A stretch of 64,000 bases of DNA from Ulota crispa. Its lineage: Eukaryota; Streptophyta; Bryopsida; Orthotrichales; Orthotrichaceae. The notes under the pieces are model-generated. The model searched no databases, was not told where the DNA came from, and saw only the letters and a program-made list of their open reading frames with translations. This document shows, in pieces, positions 1-10,393 of the stretch. Each line of letters begins with the position of its first letter. The first letter of the stretch is position 1. The stretch spans positions 12,400,817-12,464,816 of the forward strand of contig OY987249.1 in assembly GCA_963920765.1 (NCBI GenBank). The letters run 5' to 3'. A program made the position numbers and the translations under genes.

Positions 1-159
1 AGTGTTTGTAACAGTAGGACCAGTGTCAAAGTTAACTAGAATTAATACAAATCCTGGAAGATATTATCTCAGATTTGCAGGGCCCTTGCAGAGCGGTATT
101 CTTGATACAGGAATCAAAGGTGGAGTTCCCGAGGCATGGAGGGTGGTAGTGCTACGCAC

Positions 160-1910
160 CTCCAGGCAATAAAAGGTCGACGGCTCGGGTGGGCGGGCGC
201 GAGGAGAAGTTGGCATCCTGGAGCTTGAGAAACTCTTTGGCAGCCTCTGGTGAGGTGGCCACGATGCAGAGGCGCTGCCCCATCCATATCGACATCACTG
301 GTCCATGCTTTTGAGCCAAGTTCTGCAAGTTCCGGTGGGGATGCGTGCCCAACAAGTGCAACGACCCCACAATGGGCCACGCTCTTGGCCCAGGCGGCAG
401 CTTCAACTTGGGTTGGCTCCAGAGCAACTTGCTCACCTGAATCACCAACAACGCCACTGCCACAACCTGCTCGTATTCACCCACGGGCTTGGTGTCATTA
501 ATTAAACTGGGTTTTGCAAAATAATAATTCGTTTCAAACAACGTATTAGGTGAATTGAGAAAACAAAGGGACCGTTTTGTACTCCACCTTAATTTCACAT
601 TAGTAAATGTAGGTATTGATAGCTATTGCTCATAAGTTGAAATTATTGAAGTTCTTGGAGGCAATCACTAAGATTGCACTATTGTACAAGAAAATGCACT
701 TCATTTTTTTGTGATATGCTAATATATGCATAATGCATAATGGCAAAAATAGTGAAAGTCCCAAACTGTACTGTTTTTCCCAATTTACCTAATATGGTGT
801 TTCTCTCCTTTCCTCAAACTACCTAGCCCCTGCTAGCGTTTTGAACTCTCTTCATTTTACGTCCTTGAAGAACTACTATCGACACCAATCATCAAGGACA
901 ATTGGTGGGTATAGCAGAATCAGGTAGCATGTCAATTCGTTTTCCTGGAATGTCAATTTGAAATCACGATATCTCAAAGCTTGAAGGTAAACTAAACAAC
1001 CACAAACACTCAGAAGTGAAAAATAGAAAATAACGCCATATTTGTTAATTTTGGAAGAAATCTCAATTTTGAGAATAAATTAGGTTTAAGGTGATCATCT
1101 TAAACCAAGTTCTAGGTTCAAGCAATGTTTTTTTGGTACACGTGCCCTCACTTGAGAGGAATTTGAGAGGGACAAGATTTCAGTGGCTCAGATTGTATTT
1201 GATACCTTTGAATTTGGCATTTAAAGCTAGAAAGAAAAACATTAAGCTTAAGGTGAAGTATAACTTGGGAATCTGGTTTTCCCAATTTAATGAATATGGT
1301 GTTCAAATACAATGAAGAACTATAGATATTGGCTGGTTGCGATCTCCTTCGTGATGAAGTATGTTCGATCACACCACCCTTACAAAATGAAAAGTCGATT
1401 CACATTGTTTTTCTGGAGCACCATCTTGAGCGCGTCTTAGATGAGAGATACCAATTTAGACACTGGACTGACTCATTTTGAACACAATGCGTGTCGAACT
1501 TCGGAGTAAATTCTGGTTGTAATTTACTGTAAAGAAGGTCAGGACAAGTTTCCACAACTGAAAAAAAGAAAGTTTTGTTCTATAAACTAGATTGTCTTCA
1601 CTAAGTGTACCAAAGGACCAGCAGTATTCCCCCAAGTTCACTACCCAGAAGCATCTCCAGCCATTTCATGGTACAAATGAAGTGGCCTAGTTGCGGAGGA
1701 ATGTCAGAAGTGACGCTCGTATTAGTGGTATCTGTAAAGAGTACCTTGAATGACGTTCATTGATCAGCTAAGTGTGTGTCTTAACCGGAGATCAAACAAC
1801 AGAAGACTTGGAATGCGATTTTGGAGGCTGGAGAAAACTTGAACGAAAGGTAACTAAAGGAAGAAGAGCCTGTGACTTACCACGATGAGAGCCTCAGTGG
1901 TGAATGCCAT
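160..1910 (-). CDS. Cytochrome P450, CYP71 clan (5' part, gene runs off the left edge)
   Basis: Two coding exons are visible on the minus strand. Exon 1 is 1910-1881 (ten codons, reads MAFTTEALIV, followed by a GTAAGT donor). Exon 2 is 466-160 (307 nt, after a pyrimidine/CAG acceptor and ending at a GTGCGT donor). Together they encode the N-terminal membrane anchor, the proline-rich hinge (KLPPGPRAWPIVGSLHLLG) and the first beta region of a microsomal P450. The exon lengths (30 and 307 nt), phases and splice sites are the same as in the complete gene at 30696-37233. The proteins differ at about 16 of 102 residues in exon 2, so this is a diverged paralogue with no break in the visible part. 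Intron 1 is 1414 bp here against 454 bp in the partner because of a repeat insertion. Later exons would lie left of position 1, so it cannot be said whether the gene is intact. P450s of this type are ER-anchored haem monooxygenases; the substrate cannot be inferred. Confidence 0.82.
985..1665. repeat. Insertion in P450 intron 1 carrying an inverted-repeat MITE (about 1030-1312)
   Basis: Flanking intron sequence on both sides (about 880-985 and 1670-1880) aligns in reverse complement with intron 1 of the plus-strand P450, but this block does not, so it was inserted here or lost there. Inside it, ends reading ACGCCATATTTGTTAATTTT (left) and, in reverse complement, ACACCATATTCATTAAATTG (right) form a terminal inverted repeat. 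The same terminal sequence recurs near 21590-21760, 23870-24145 and 34420-34690, so this is a dispersed MITE family. Confidence 0.6.
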
Positions 1911-2704
1911 AGTCGCACTGTCGGCAAACTGTACGCAGTTGAGGATCTCAGCTCCGTGGTGCAGATTTCTCAAATCCCACCCACTTGTGAGGCGAAGCCG
2001 AGCTATCGAAAGGTGCACACGCCTTTGGACAAAGCGCCTTCAATGCAGATCCACCCCCGGCCGTCTTTTATTTTTGGGAGACTCCGACAATGTAATTTAT
2101 TGTTGTTGGAAGATGCTTCACGCGCCGGTGGTGCATGCTTGCGGTGGACCGGGGTATCGGAGATGCTTGAGTGCAATGATCGGTAAAAGATCAGGCTCTC
2201 AAGATAAAGTCACCTGGCTGAAACTGCAGGAAAAGGAAAAATAAAATAAAATAAAATAAAACATTGTTGAAACTTGAAAAATCTGTAAAAAAATCGGTCA
2301 GATTCTCCAAAATAATTACAGCTATAGGAAATATTCGGATCGTATCCGTGTAAAACCGGTCGAAATTAGGAAACACTGAGTTTCAGCCATTGAAACTCAA
2401 AAAATCTCACCGCTTGACTGCTCTGCACGAGAGCTCAATCTCTGCGCGTTTGATGTGGTTTTCAAAAGGCGTACGAATCTCTCGCCAGCCCTGAGATTGC
2501 CACTGACATTGCCAACGTCCACGAATTGAATCATCATGGTAAAAGTTCGTCTCTTTGCTTAACCTCACATCTGACTAGGCTGACAAGTCTCTCACGGTTG
2601 GTGCCCTTTCACGTGGTCGACTTCCATGGTGGTCCGGAATCGGCCATGGTGATGATGAGCATTTTTCGATATCCAGTGCTTATGGGCTCCCATGAGCATG
2701 CATT
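1911..2704 (-). promoter_or_regulatory. Upstream region of the minus-strand P450, conserved with the partner copy
   Basis: In reverse complement this block matches the sequence upstream of the plus-strand P450 in two pieces. About 1911-2340 matches 30300-30690, and about 2410-2690 matches 29560-29880. Shared landmarks include the stretch around GATATCGAAAAA and a block near CTGAGATTGCCACTGACATT. It presumably holds promoter and 5' leader, but no TATA box or start site could be fixed. An (AAAAT)n tract lies at about 2238-2262. Confidence 0.55.
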
Positions 2705-2959
2705 TTAACCCTTAAAGGACCGAGATAATATAATAGCTACTATAATACATACTATGTATGCTGCTGTATAATTGGCATTTGCTACCAACAAAAAGTTTTA
2801 ATTTGAGATTTTTAGCTACCTCACTAGAACAGCATTGATCTGTATTCTAACTTCTTTGTTAATCTCAAATATAATAAAGGTGTGGATACACTCCAAATAC
2901 AAAAGAATTACTCCATATTGTACTAGTTGCGAAGGGCTGCTCGGTCATTCAAGGGTTAA
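2705..2959. mobile_element. TTAA-flanked MITE (255 bp)
   Basis: TTAA at 2705-2708 and 2956-2959 flank ends that read CCCTTAAAGGACCGAG (left) and, in reverse complement, CCCTTGAATGACCGAG (right), differing at two positions. The interior is homologous, in reverse complement, to the element at 21110-21347. There is no coding capacity. The target tetramer and the CCC start are piggyBac-like. It sits at the upstream edge of the P450-related block. Confidence 0.8.
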
Positions 2960-3611
2960 GCTTCTACCTAGACACTTGCCGATTGGAAACAATATTTCTT
3001 ATTAATATCTGTTTTGTTGTCGTCTATCAAACTTTTATGTACGGCTCCATAACTCGTTTGTCATCTCTTGATCATTTCAATCTTGAAACATCATGGAGGT
3101 TTACTCCAAGTTACAACAATTCACTTTACGTTCCACATTCCCACTGAATTCTCATTCCCCACGGCACGTCTCCTGCAGGCGAAGGTAGTTCAGTCACAGT
3201 GAGTGGGACGCACAGGAGAAGTCTTCCACGAAATGTAACCCCCATACAACAAGCCTTTCAACCAGAATCGGGTACGGGCGTTCACAGGGAATACGTTAGG
3301 GACTACGTCAGGGAATACGGTAGAAAGTTTATGGTGGGACCCCGCGGAGTGGTTCTGGAAAAAGCTATACGCTCTGGACAGAATCTCGTTCTAGACACAC
3401 CCATACCCGACCTTTTAACATGGTCTCCCCAATTCTGACTTTATGTACCCAGGGTGGATAATTCAAAATTGAAATGTACATCTTGGGTACATTAAGGGTT
3501 GGTCAAGGGAAGGGGTCAGTTTTAGGTGTGTCTATCTTACAAGATGAAAAGAGGTTGGGTGCCAAAGTAGGCTCAAGGACGTGGGAGAGACCTCGAGGGG
3601 GACATATGTAC
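2960..3611. other. Unassigned intergenic sequence
   Basis: No recognisable gene. Short open frames (for example 3199-3438) match nothing I recognise. Base composition is less AT-rich than the repeats around it. Confidence 0.4.
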
Positions 3612-3731
3612 TATAGAGCGGGCTGTGTAGGCCAGATTCCGCTCTATAAGCGGTCTTGTGACAAGCCCGTAGGGCGAGCCTTGTGACCGCACATAGGGCA
3701 GAATCTGCCCTACGCAACCCGCTCTATAGCG
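3612..3731. repeat. Short foldback element, ends CTATAGAGCGGG
   Basis: The left end CTATAGAGCGGGCTGTGTAGG is mirrored by a right end whose reverse complement begins CTATAGAGCGGGTTGCGTAGG, and the match continues inward (CAGATTC). The result is a 120 bp hairpin of higher GC content than its surroundings. Probably a small MITE; no target duplication is resolved. Confidence 0.6.
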
Positions 3732-3867
3732 TTAAAAGCACCTCAAGATGGTAGGATTGGCCCTAGAATGTAAAATTGGCCCTCCCAGCTAATTTTGCAT
3801 TCTAGGGCCAATTCTACCACTTTAATTTGCCTTTGGAATGGGCCTAATCAGCTTGAAGTGCTTTTAA
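3732..3867. repeat. Second foldback element, ends AAGCACCTCAAG between TTAA
   Basis: TTAA (3732-3735), AAGCACCTCAAG, then an internal inverted pair built on ATTGGCCCTAGAATG, then CTTGAAGTGCTT and TTAA (3864-3867). It is a 136 bp hairpin directly after the previous one. The TTAA edges could be a target duplication or simply part of the palindrome. Confidence 0.5.
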
Positions 3868-3884
3868 TGAACTTCAAAGACATT

Positions 3885-4710
3885 GGGGTGATGGCATGAT
3901 CTGGATACCTTTGAAAGAACCTACTTGACCTCTAGACAGGACTCTGCACTAGTGAGTTTAGATTATTTTTGTTTAGGGGAAAATTTGAACTTGCAAGTGA
4001 TGAAACATTTATTTTAAGCTTTCCTTATGTTATGACATTCATTTAGAAAGTGTTCCTTCCATCAAAAGGACTTTCTTGATTTTTTTTCACACTATAAAAG
4101 TGATTAGAACCCAAATTTCCCAATCAAGACTATTTTGACTTGTAATTTGTAATGACTCCCTGAAATGAATTATTAACATTTTAATCATTTTGACCATATG
4201 TGCACCTAGAAGTCTAGAACCAAGTATATGTGCATGCTTTTGCCGCTTTAAAAAACAATTACATATTTTTATTGTTCTTTATTGGACGTGGAAAAACTTG
4301 CATGAAATTGTCCCTAAAAGAATTCATAACAACTAATTTTAATAACGTATGGACTAATACACTTTAAATTCATGGACCATAGAAGCTTGCACAACTATAA
4401 ATGCATTAACCTAATTCCTACTAACCAAATATGTAGTCCAGATGAGTCCTTTACTTCATTTTGATGAAATGAAATAGTTCCAAAACTTCTCACAAATCAC
4501 TCATTTGGACATGATAACATTCATCATTTAAAAAAGTGCATTTTGTTTTCTACTAATCTACAAGTATAAGGAACTTCTTGTCAAAAAATAAATAGCAAAG
4601 CACTATTTGGTAAGATGTAATAAATAGCAAAAGTATCATGGGTATGGCCAAATTGGAGTTAAGCAATCCTTCTTGGATACCTTGATTGTGCCATTACCCA
4701 CAGACAATTT
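3885..4710. mobile_element. Dispersed repeat with inverted ends (family copy 1, holds the empty TTAA site)
   Basis: The left end GGGTGATGGCATGATCTGGA is mirrored by a right end whose reverse complement is GGGTAATGGCACAATCAAGG, followed on both sides by a GTATCC-like motif. An inverted copy lies at about 15940-17110 and a partial one at about 37690-38100. At 4030-4033 this copy has TTAT where the inverted copy carries the 16310-16960 insertion. No coding sequence. Confidence 0.6.
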
Positions 4711-4830
4711 CACGCCAAAAGGTAAGGTACAATGAAACTTTAAAGCTTCTTGTGGCACAGAGCGTGGCTAAGGAAGGACGTGACCCTTACGTGGATTGCA
4801 CCAAACAAAGGATTGACTAATGGGGATAGG

Positions 4831-4972
4831 CTAAGGGTCTCCTTCCATGTGAGGGGGTGATCAATAATTGATGGGAGGGGATTCCATAAAAATTGGGACT
4901 CCCATCGGACGGATTATAGATAAGCTAATCGGAGCTTCATTAGCCACCTCCTCTTATGGAAGGAGGCCTTAA
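4831..4972. repeat. Small MITE with ends like GTCTCCTTCCAT
   Basis: The left end GGGTCTCCTTCCATGTGAGG and the reverse complement of the right end, GGCCTCCTTCCATAAGAGG, form an inverted pair about 140 bp apart. A related end occurs near 43165-43190. Its right edge abuts the TTAA of the next element. Confidence 0.5.
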
Positions 4973-5324
4973 CCCCTAAATGTTGGCACAGACAAAAAAC
5001 GTTCGTTGCATCTGAAAAAAAACTTTGTATCCTAGAAAAAGACCAATTTTAATCTCATTTTTTTCAGAAGTGATCATAAAAGCGTAGTGCATCATGGAAG
5101 GCAAAAATTTACCTCTTGAGATGCATTCATTTTATATTGTAACCCAAATTGTGATACATGGTGTTAGCTCCCGAGCTGCCCGTCTTGCAATTTTCATGAG
5201 GGCACCAGGCACTGTTGACTTTTCCAACTTTTTGAAGCAATACTACTGGTGCCCATGTGCGAAACACTATAGAATGCTACAAGCAAGGCAAGCCACGGTG
5301 ATCCAGCTGTCCTTTAAGGGTTAA
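4969..5324. mobile_element. TTAA-flanked MITE (356 bp)
   Basis: TTAA at both edges, with ends CCCCTAAATGTTGGCACAG (left) and CCCTTAAAGGACAGCTGG (right, reverse complement). The ends agree in the outer CCCyTAAA but diverge inward, so it may be an old or recombined copy. Its right TTAA (5321-5324) is also the left TTAA of the next element. A 76-codon open frame inside (5094-5324) is not recognised. Confidence 0.6.
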
Positions 5325-5979
5325 GCCCTCAATATCCATGGACTTTCTCAAGTATTGCAAAATTTTCTCTTGGATGAACAAAATGGCAAAATTTTGATAA
5401 GTTGCATCAATTTTTTTATAAATTGTAACCGTACAAATTCAAACTAGATATGCTAGAGATCACATAGAAGAGAAAACACAACAATATCACTTATGAATTG
5501 AAAAATTATAAGATTTGATCATGTGGGTGTTAAAATTATGAAAGTGATTTGAAATCTTTCAATTCTCTTTTCACTTCTAAAATTTAAAAGTGAGGATTTA
5601 AAAAAAAATGAGTATGTAAAGTACAACATGTGTAACCTTTATCAATTTATGACTACTTAAATTCTACTTTATGTTCTTTTTAAATTAAGTTTCTAGTGTG
5701 AATGTTTCTACAAGTTCTAGTGAACTTGAGGCTCATTTCCAAGAGCTCTCAACACTAGAAAGTGAAGATTTGCTATGGACACCCTTGCACAAAATCTTCA
5801 ATAGAAAATCATAATCATTCATTTTCAAAATCAAATTTTTGATACTAAAACAAGACTCCAATAAGAATAATTTCAAACAACAATCACTAAAATTAATCTT
5901 CAAGAAAATTTAGTCATTTCCAAATTGAAATGCAAAGGTGGACAGTTTTGGTCCCCTTAATTTGGCAGTGAGGGGTTAA
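5321..5979 (+). mobile_element. TTAA-flanked element, 650-bp family, copy A
   Basis: Left end TTAAGCCCTCAATATCC and right end, in reverse complement, TTAACCCCTCACTGCC. The interior, recognisable from TTTTGATAAGTTGCATCAA and a block ending in GTGGACACCCTTGCACAA-like sequence, is shared with 11577-12230, 33710-34353 and, inverted, 16310-16960. No open frame of useful length. Both terminal TTAA tetramers are shared with neighbouring elements. Confidence 0.75.
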
Positions 5980-6706
5980 CCCCTAAATCCCTGAGTGTCC
6001 CCCTTGGGGGACAAATGAGATTTCGGGCAGGTACCTATGACTAAACTACTTTGTGTGATTTTTTGAAACTTTTATGGGAGATGGGGAATTTGAAGATCTC
6101 TGTGCACATCTAACTTTTTTTTCATTCTGATATTTTTTGAAGAAGTAAAAAATGAATTTCTGAATTTATTTGGAGACAGGGCAGTCCGGGCAGCCCAATT
6201 TTTTATTTATTTATTTATTTTTAAAATAAAAATCTGAAATTGGTTCTTTGAGTTTACATATACGTCGGAAGCTTTAAATCACTCACTTCCAGCACATGAA
6301 TTGAAAGTTATGAGGACTTTTAGTTACGTGGTAGATATGGCTCCATATCTACCACGTAACTAAAAGTCCTCATAACTTTCAATTCATGTGCTGGAAGTGA
6401 GTGATTTAAAGCTTCCGACGTATATGTAAACTCAAAGAACCAATTTCAGATTTTTATTTTAAAAATAAATAAATAAATAAATAATTGGGCTGCCCAGACT
6501 GCCCTGTCTCCAAATAAATTCAGAAATTCATTTTTTACTTCTTCAAAAAATGTCAGAATGAAAAAAAAATTAGATGTGCACAGAGATCTTCAAATTCCCC
6601 ATCTCCCATAAAAGTTTCAAAAAATCACACAAAGTAGTTTAGTCATAGGTACTTGCCCGAAATCTCATTTGTCCCCTGAGGAGACACTCAGGGATTTAGG
6701 GGTTAA
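5976..6706. mobile_element. TTAA-flanked near-perfect palindrome (731 bp foldback element)
   Basis: TTAACCCCTAAATCCCTGAG at the left is mirrored by CTCAGGGATTTAGGGGTTAA at the right. The two arms of about 360 bp match almost base for base, meeting at a two-base loop near 6341-6342 (ATATGG CT CCATAT). Ends of the same type occur at 10394-11326. It can form a long hairpin if transcribed. There is no coding capacity. Confidence 0.85.
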
Positions 6707-7345
6707 GGTGGGTGGAGAATGCAAACTCAAGGTGTGTTTTTTGCCCTAACCCTTTGGAAAGCACAAAGCATCTATTGTGGGGGTGTCTGAGACTATACTA
6801 TTTGGTGAGCGTAAAACGGTAAGCACATGATTGGTGAGCCAGCTAAGATTTTGTGAATGGAACCAATTTTGAGCTCAAAATCAATGAAAAAACTCAAAAT
6901 TGGCAAGTTTTTCAAAAGACAAATATCTATAATGCACAATTTTAAGTCCATATGAATATGTTTATAGGTGAAATTTAATATTTTGACAAAAAAGTCTAGG
7001 CTCACAACTCACAGCTCCCTGCTCACAATTTAGCAATTCTCCTAGATGACTATTTGCTGCAAAAATCTGACGTAGGTTTAATCAATCTGCTTGACAATGT
7101 GAAGCAAAGGAGATTACTTTGTACCAAGAAGCAACTTAGGGACACTTTGAGGTGGACTTCAAAAGCAATATAGTTAAATAAGTCTTCAAAAACCAGCCAA
7201 TGGATTCATTTGGGTCATGTATTTTATGGCAAATATGGAACGTGAGGTGTGATAAGACCTTAGAAGTTTAAGCGGGGCCACATAGCAATGAACAAGTTTT
7301 AGGAGTACCATGGATTAACATGTTACGCGTCATTTTGCGATATAG
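6707..7345. other. Unassigned AT-rich sequence
   Basis: No gene or clear repeat boundary is visible between the palindromic element and the CACTA element. Confidence 0.4.
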
Positions 7346-8229
7346 AGACACTAATAGAAAATTCAGCACAAAATCAACAGAATTTCAACCAAAAACTGTT
7401 GATTTTTTCTGTGAATTTGGTCAAGTTGATTTGGATACTTTTCTGTTGATTTTCTATTGAATATTTACAGTTTTCGATTAATTTGTTGCTGATTTCTATT
7501 ACGTAATTTATGTTGTTCAATTCTATTTCTTTTCATTTTAAATTTTTTTTTTTCATAGAGTTTGTTTTTATTTTACAAAAATGTGAATTTTTTAGGAGAT
7601 GGGCAACTGTCTGACCTTCCGGGCAGCTGCTGGTAGCGGGGTTTGAACCCTCCACCTCTCCTCTCACACTCCACAACTCTATCACATTCTCAAAAACCAC
7701 TAGAGAATGTGCAAATACACATGCACATATTAGTATCATGATTCTATTTGTACATTAAATGTTCATGTCTTTAATAATCCAGTAGACTTTGGAGGCTATT
7801 TCCGCCTATTATAGGACTTCTTTTCAAAAAACTTAGAACTAAGAAAAGTTGGTAAATGTATTTTACTTTCACCTTCAACAATTTTTTTTGGATTTCAATC
7901 TTTTTATCAAAAGTTATGAGCTAAAATCAGAGAAGGTGTTTAGGAATTTTAAAAACATTGTTTATTTCCATCATTTTGATTTTGTTTATAAGTTTTTATT
8001 GGAATTTGCAAATCTCATAAAGATTGTTGCAGGCAAACGCTGGATTCATTAATAATTATTATTTAGTGCTAATTTTTTTGTAAAAAGAACCTTATTTTGT
8101 TAAAATAACCTCCACAGTTTGATAGCTTCAAATAACATGATATCGTGAAAAGTTACAGAATTAAAACCTTGCAATTATAAAATCCAAATTCTATAGACTT
8201 TTGAATAGTTTTGGATATTTTTTAAAAGC

Positions 8230-8636
8230 ATTAATATGTGAACCACACCCTTTGAACTATTGTATCACACCCCCGGGGTAAATTTTAGATTTCTACCATC
8301 AAAAATTTGAGTTTGAGAATTTTGAATTCAAATTTGGACTTAGAGACCATGGTATTGTCTAAGACCATAAAAAATGTTGCAATTCAACAACATCCAATGA
8401 AAAAGCTTATTTTTTTTACAAACAAAAGTAAAATTAACAATTTTCTCCCTAACTAAACTTTTTCATTGGGTGTTGTTGAATTGCAACTTTTTTTATGGTT
8501 GTAAACAATACCATGGTCTCTAAGTCCAAATTTGAATTCAAAATTTTCAAATTCAGCTTTTTGATGGTAGAAATCTAAAATTTACCCCGTAGTGTGGTAT
8601 AGTAATTGGAAGGGTGTGGTACACATATCAATTCCC
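8230..8636. mobile_element. hAT-like palindromic MITE nested in the CACTA element
   Basis: A foldback of about 400 bp. The left arm begins ATTAATATGTGAACCACACCC, and the right arm ends GGGTGTGGTACACATATCAATTCCC-like. The internal arms pair through TACCATCAAAAA and GTTGCAATTCAACAAC blocks. The flanks ATTTTTTA / ATCTTTTA are a plausible eroded 8-bp duplication. It is present at the same place in all CACTA copies here, so it was inserted before they multiplied. A free copy is at 32257-32685. Confidence 0.7.
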
Positions 8637-9419
8637 ATCTTTTAAAGCTTATAAAAATATTTTATAAGATTGTTTTTTTTTAATTCATTTGGTTAGTAAT
8701 AGAAGGAAAAATACTAAAAATATCCTTTAAGTCTTTCAAAATATCAAGTTTACGCCAAAAATATGTGAAACATAAAAAATAGTCCTTATTTTTTGTAGGA
8801 ATATCAATTATACTCCTATCGTTTTGGAAATTTAATAAAAAACTCTTCTATTTTGAAATGATAAATATATCCTTGTGTTATTTGAAATGTAAAAATCACC
8901 TTTGGTTTCTTGTAAGAATTTGCATTAAACTATACACTTGGTTATCATGTAACACAAAGATATTTTTTGTACTTTTAATCCTTGAAGGACATATATGATT
9001 TCTTCAAAGATTTGAGGAGCATCTTTCATATTTGTTTGTAAAGAAATTTTGGTATTTAAAACAACAAAATGTTGTACTTTTTATATAAAATTTTGTTGAA
9101 TTAGTGAAGTTGTGTCCAAAAGTGTCCAGATCAACAGACAACTATTGATTTTTTTGTTATTATGGTCATGTTTTTACTTGACTTTAAAGGCTGCTAATTT
9201 TAAATCTTACCAAATTGTGAAAAGTAAAAAAAATAAAACCAGTCAATGTACACTCAAACTTCTAAAAGATTCTTTTTTTTTTGAAAACTTCTTTTATTTT
9301 TTAAAACTTCAAAATTTTTTAATGAGGTCCAAAAAGAGTTTAGAAAGATTTCAAAAACAAATCTAAACTATTGTGATAGTTTTTTTGTTAAAAATATTAT
9401 AAAGTATTTTGATGATTTA

Positions 9420-10225
9420 CAAAAAGATTCCTAAAGGACTCTAATTCAGTCGAAGAGATTCTATTTCTATAAATATTTTGAAGTACTTTCACAAATTTCA
9501 TAAAGATTTTAAAAAGATTCTCAAAGATTCCAAAAAGGTTCTTGAAAATTCTTAGAGATTTTCAAAGATTTTTTGAATTTCAAAAAAGATTCTCAAAAGA
9601 TTTTTAGAGATTCTCAAAGATTCTCATTTGTTTTCAAACATTCTCAAAGATTCCAAAATACTTGAAAAGATTTCCAAAGATTCCAAATGATTCTCAAAGA
9701 TTCCTAAAAGATTTTTAAAGATTCTCAAACATTCTCAAAGATTCCTAAAAGATTCTCAAAGATTCCTAAAAGATTCTCAAAGATTCCTAAAAGATTCTCA
9801 AAGATTCTAAAACATTCTCAATTGTTCTCAAAGATTTCCAAAGATTCTCAAAGATTCCAAAAAGATTCTCAAAGATTTTCAAAGATTCTCAATTGTTCTC
9901 AAACATTCTAAAAGATTCCAAAAAAACTTAAAAAGATTCCCAAAGATTTCCAAAGATTCTCAAAGATTCCTAAAAGATTTTCAAAGATTCTCAATTGTTC
10001 TCAAACATTCTCAAAGATTCCAAAAAAACTTGAAAAGATTTCAAAAGATTTCCAAAGATTCATGAAGATTCCTATAAGATTCTCAAAGATTCTAAAATCT
10101 CAAAAAGATTCTTAAATATTCTTAAAAATCATGAAAAGATTCTCAATGATTCCCAAAAGATTCTTGAAGATTCTTAAAGATTCACAAAAAATTCCCAAAA
10201 GATCCTCAAAAGATTCCAAAATTTC
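9420..10225 (+). repeat. Degenerate minisatellite, unit about AAAGATTCTC
   Basis: About 800 bp of imperfect repeats of a 10-12 bp unit (TCTCAAAGATTC, CCTAAAAGATTC, CCAAAAAGATTC). It is internal to the CACTA element. A shorter version is at about 59880-60440, and the reverse complement at about 61685-62250. Array length differs between copies 1 and 2, so it expands or contracts. Confidence 0.85.
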
Positions 10226-10393
10226 TATTGATTTAGATAATGGTGTCCAAATCAATAGAACATATTTAGTTTTATACAAAATTCTGTTAAATTAGTCAAT
10301 TAGCGTGGACAAGTGCCCAAATCAACAAGAAACTGTTGGTTTTTTGTTGTTTTGGAAGGAGTTTTCTACTAGTGAGAACAATTTACAAATTAG

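Larger units (their letters stand above)
7349..10374 (+). mobile_element. CACTA-type non-autonomous element, copy 1 (3.0 kb)
   Basis: The left end is CACTAATAGAAAATTC and the right end in reverse complement is CACTAGTAGAAAACTCC. Both are flanked by the 3-bp duplication AGA (7346-7348 and 10375-10377), as expected for the CACTA/En-Spm superfamily. Subterminal sequence repeats short AATCAACAGAA-like motifs. It has no transposase. It contains a nested hAT-like MITE and a long minisatellite. Closely related copies are at 57731-60598 and, inverted, from 61527 to the window end. Copies 1 and 2 align without indels over at least 7849-9366. Confidence 0.85.

Noticed and set aside
5976-6706. CCCTAAA/TTTAGGG strings at many places, resembling the plant telomere repeat
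   Set aside because: They occur singly, always next to TTAA and followed by family-specific bases, never as tandem arrays, so they are transposon ends and not telomeric DNA.
7625-7665. GGGGTTTGAACCCTCCACC, like a tRNA T-arm
   Set aside because: No acceptor stem, D-arm or anticodon arm can be fitted upstream, and it lies inside a CACTA element. At most a tRNA-like remnant.
7849-9366. Open frames of 67 and 84 codons repeated at 58308, 59571 and, inverted, 62301 and 63615
   Set aside because: Conservation comes from the CACTA element being repeated. The predicted proteins are Phe/Lys/Leu-rich translations of AT-rich DNA with no motif.
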